A program made the position numbers and the translations under genes. From contig JACMJD010000033.1 of assembly GCA_014380825.1 (NCBI GenBank), forward strand, positions 1-7,814: DNA of 7,814 bases, written 5' to 3'. Under the pieces are notes generated by a model that made no database searches, was not told the origin of the DNA, and worked only from the letters and a program-made list of their open reading frames with translations. Shown piece after piece: positions 6,202 through 7,814 of this stretch. Position 1 is the stretch's first letter, and each line of letters starts with the position of its first letter. This stretch comes from Phycisphaerae bacterium. GTDB taxonomy: Bacteria > Planctomycetota > Phycisphaerae > Tepidisphaerales > Tepidisphaeraceae.

Positions 6202-7814
6202 TCATTTCGGAAACCGGATCGGACCGCCCGACGGTGCGGGAGGTTGATCGGTCTTGGGCCGCTTTGACTGCGGAAGCTGCGCGCCCGGTTCGCCGACAAG
6301 CGTGAATCCCGGCAGGTCGTCATGCGCGGGCAAACGTGCCGTCGCATACGGAAATATTTGAAGCGAATACGAACTCTGCACCATCGGCCCAAACGCGATG
6401 GCGCGCGGCTGCGATGGCAAGTGCGCCTGAATCTGCTGAACCGTTGGCTGATACGGTGACGCCAACCGGTCGACCAGGCCCCATTCAAAGTGATACAGTT
6501 TTTTTTCCGCCAGCAACGTCGGCAGAGTGTTCCACGGAAAGTAGATCGTGCCCGGGTTTGTCAGTGCATAACCGTAGATGGCCTCCTGCTGATTCTGGTC
6601 GATGTGGCGAACCCGCGTCCACATCGACTTGACGTTCCCTTCGACCATCAGGATTTGCAGCGCGCGGATGATGATCAACGCGCACGCCAGCGACCGCGCC
6701 AACTGCCGCAGCGCTGGCGATTCGATGCGCGGCCAGCATGTCACCATGCAGACGGTGGCGCCGAGCGCGATGAAGAATCCGGTGAGCGCGAAGTTGTTCA
6801 CGTACCCGCCGATCTTCACGAAGCCGAGGATCGCCATGGGTAAGAGAGACAAGCCGGACAGGAGAAACATCACCCACGGATTTTCGACGAGCCAGCGGCG
6901 GAGGCCGTCGTTTGAACGGAGATTGCGAAACGCGCCTCCGAAGCCGGCGATTACCAGAACTGCGAGCAGCAGCACGATCATTTCGGTTGAATCGTGAACC
7001 AGCCCGGCGACCGCCTGCCTGATCGCGCGCGATCTGCTCTCCGTATCCTGCCACGGATGACTGGCGGGAACCGTCAACATGTGGAACCACATGTTGTGCA
7101 GCCAGTGCCGCGTGAACCACGATTCGCGCGGCGAGAATGCGAAGAAGAAAAAGATCGAGATGATCGCGCCGGTCGCCAAGAGATAAAGGACGTAGCGAAC
7201 GGCCGCGCGTCCATCGATGAGCAACAGGTAGATCGGCGCCGCCAGCACAAACGGCAGCATGGTCTGCTTGCTCCAGCACGACAGCACTGCGCATAGCGCC
7301 GACAGCGCCAGATGCAGATTCTGTCGTCGGCCGAACAATAGAACGGTGGAGCAGACTGCAAACCCGATCGCCGGCCCGTCCGGGCCGACGATGTAGATCG
7401 CGCGGCGGAGACTCTCGTGCGTCAGGCTAATCCATATGAGCACGCCGAACATCAGCAGCGCCATGATCTTCGTATCCTGATGGGCAGGTATTGTCGTCGT
7501 GTTCGCCGCGCGGATGTGCGCCCACAGAGCCGCGCCGAGCGTGCAGAGAATGTTGATGACGATGCCGATAAAGATCACGCCAGTAGGGCGCGATGCGATC
7601 GCCGCGGGCAGAAAGATCAGCGCCGGCACGGGGCCATAAATCCACGCGGTCATCACGCCGGTGTCCGGGTCCTGATACAGCGGCTCGCCATGCGGCTCGG
7701 CCCTCACCATCGCCACGATCGGCGCGAGCTTAGCGCCGTTCCAGTCGAGGTTCATGCCCATCGCGATGGAAAATGAGATGACCAGCAGCGTCACGCCCGC
7801 CGCCAGCGTGACGA
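6202..7814 (-). CDS. Multi-pass membrane protein, GT-C (GT39-like) glycosyltransferase candidate, upstream paralog (5' end cut)
   Basis: The frame is open to the right edge, giving at least 537 codons. An internal GTG at 7794 lies inside a membrane helix and is not the real start; alignment with the downstream paralog suggests about 40 residues are missing. Shared blocks in order are LDWNGAKLAP, YQDPDTGVMTAWIYGPVPAL, SCWSKQTMLPF, MWFHM, KIGGYVNNFALT, and in the soluble tail YFPWNTLPTLLAEKKLYHFE followed by WGLVDR. These cover the candidate outer catalytic loop and a C-terminal domain. It differs from its partner in an extra RHWLHN segment before MWFHM and a Pro/Gln/Lys-rich tail of about 25 residues (QLPQSKRPKTDQPPAPSGGP). 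It probably acts in transfer of sugars to lipid, glycan or protein outside the membrane, perhaps with the family 2 transferase at the left edge, although that gene is far away. The operon's promoter lies outside the window. Confidence 0.75.
   Translation of the reverse strand, partial: VTLAAGVTLLVISFSIAMGMNLDWNGAKLAPIVAMVRAEPHGEPLYQDPDTGVMTAWIYGPVPALIFLPAAIASRPTGVIFIGIVINILCTLGAALWAHIRAANTTTIPAHQDTKIMALLMFGVLIWISLTHESLRRAIYIVGPDGPAIGFAVCSTVLLFGRRQNLHLALSALCAVLSCWSKQTMLPFVLAAPIYLLLIDGRAAVRYVLYLLATGAIISIFFFFAFSPRESWFTRHWLHNMWFHMLTVPASHPWQDTESRSRAIRQAVAGLVHDSTEMIVLLLAVLVIAGFGGAFRNLRSNDGLRRWLVENPWVMFLLSGLSLLPMAILGFVKIGGYVNNFALTGFFIALGATVCMVTCWPRIESPALRQLARSLACALIIIRALQILMVEGNVKSMWTRVRHIDQNQQEAIYGYALTNPGTIYFPWNTLPTLLAEKKLYHFEWGLVDRLASPYQPTVQQIQAHLPSQPRAIAFGPMVQSSYSLQIFPYATARLPAHDDLPGFTLVGEPGAQLPQSKRPKTDQPPAPSGGPIRFPK

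Noticed and set aside
4468..7814. The two membrane proteins as one gene broken by a stop codon
   Set aside because: Each copy has its own full set of motifs from the first outer loop to the C-terminal domain, so they are paralogs and not halves.

Overview
The window is GC-rich bacterial DNA with mostly ordinary chromosomal content. Three things suggest a planctomycete-type bacterium (Planctomycetota, perhaps Phycisphaerae): a membrane protein with several zinc ribbons and a DUF4190-like tail, very large GT-C-like membrane proteins, and almost no recognisable Shine-Dalgarno sequences. This is a guess from gene style, since no rRNA or taxonomic marker is present.

Left part (1-2122), all on the minus strand: the N-terminus of a family 2 glycosyltransferase that runs off the left edge; a gene-poor stretch of about 420 bp; a tRNA with anticodon CAU and its own sigma70-like promoter; and a cytoplasmic GH88-type unsaturated glucuronyl hydrolase.

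Middle part (2193-3475), on the plus strand: a small protein with two membrane helices and a coiled coil, whose central part resembles the FtsB/DivIC septum-formation module, then tsaB, a universal tRNA t6A-modification gene. An 18-bp perfect palindrome and a -10-like box lie between them, the box only nine bases before the tsaB start codon. tsaB overlaps the end of the next gene tail to tail.

Right part (3452-7814), on the minus strand: a protein with three zinc ribbons and a DUF4190-like membrane tail; a short intergenic region holding a long imperfect hairpin built from CACGAAG units, which looks like a dispersed repeat; and two tandem paralogous multi-pass membrane proteins. Their layout resembles GT-C (GT39-like) glycosyltransferases, and they share an unusual C-terminal domain. 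The second paralog is cut by the right edge. The two are 15 bp apart in the same reading frame and form an operon.

I see no CRISPR array, prophage, transposase or defence system. The most interesting items are the paralogous membrane pair with their shared motifs, the FtsB/DivIC-like small protein, the CACGAAG hairpin, and the palindrome/near-leaderless arrangement at tsaB.
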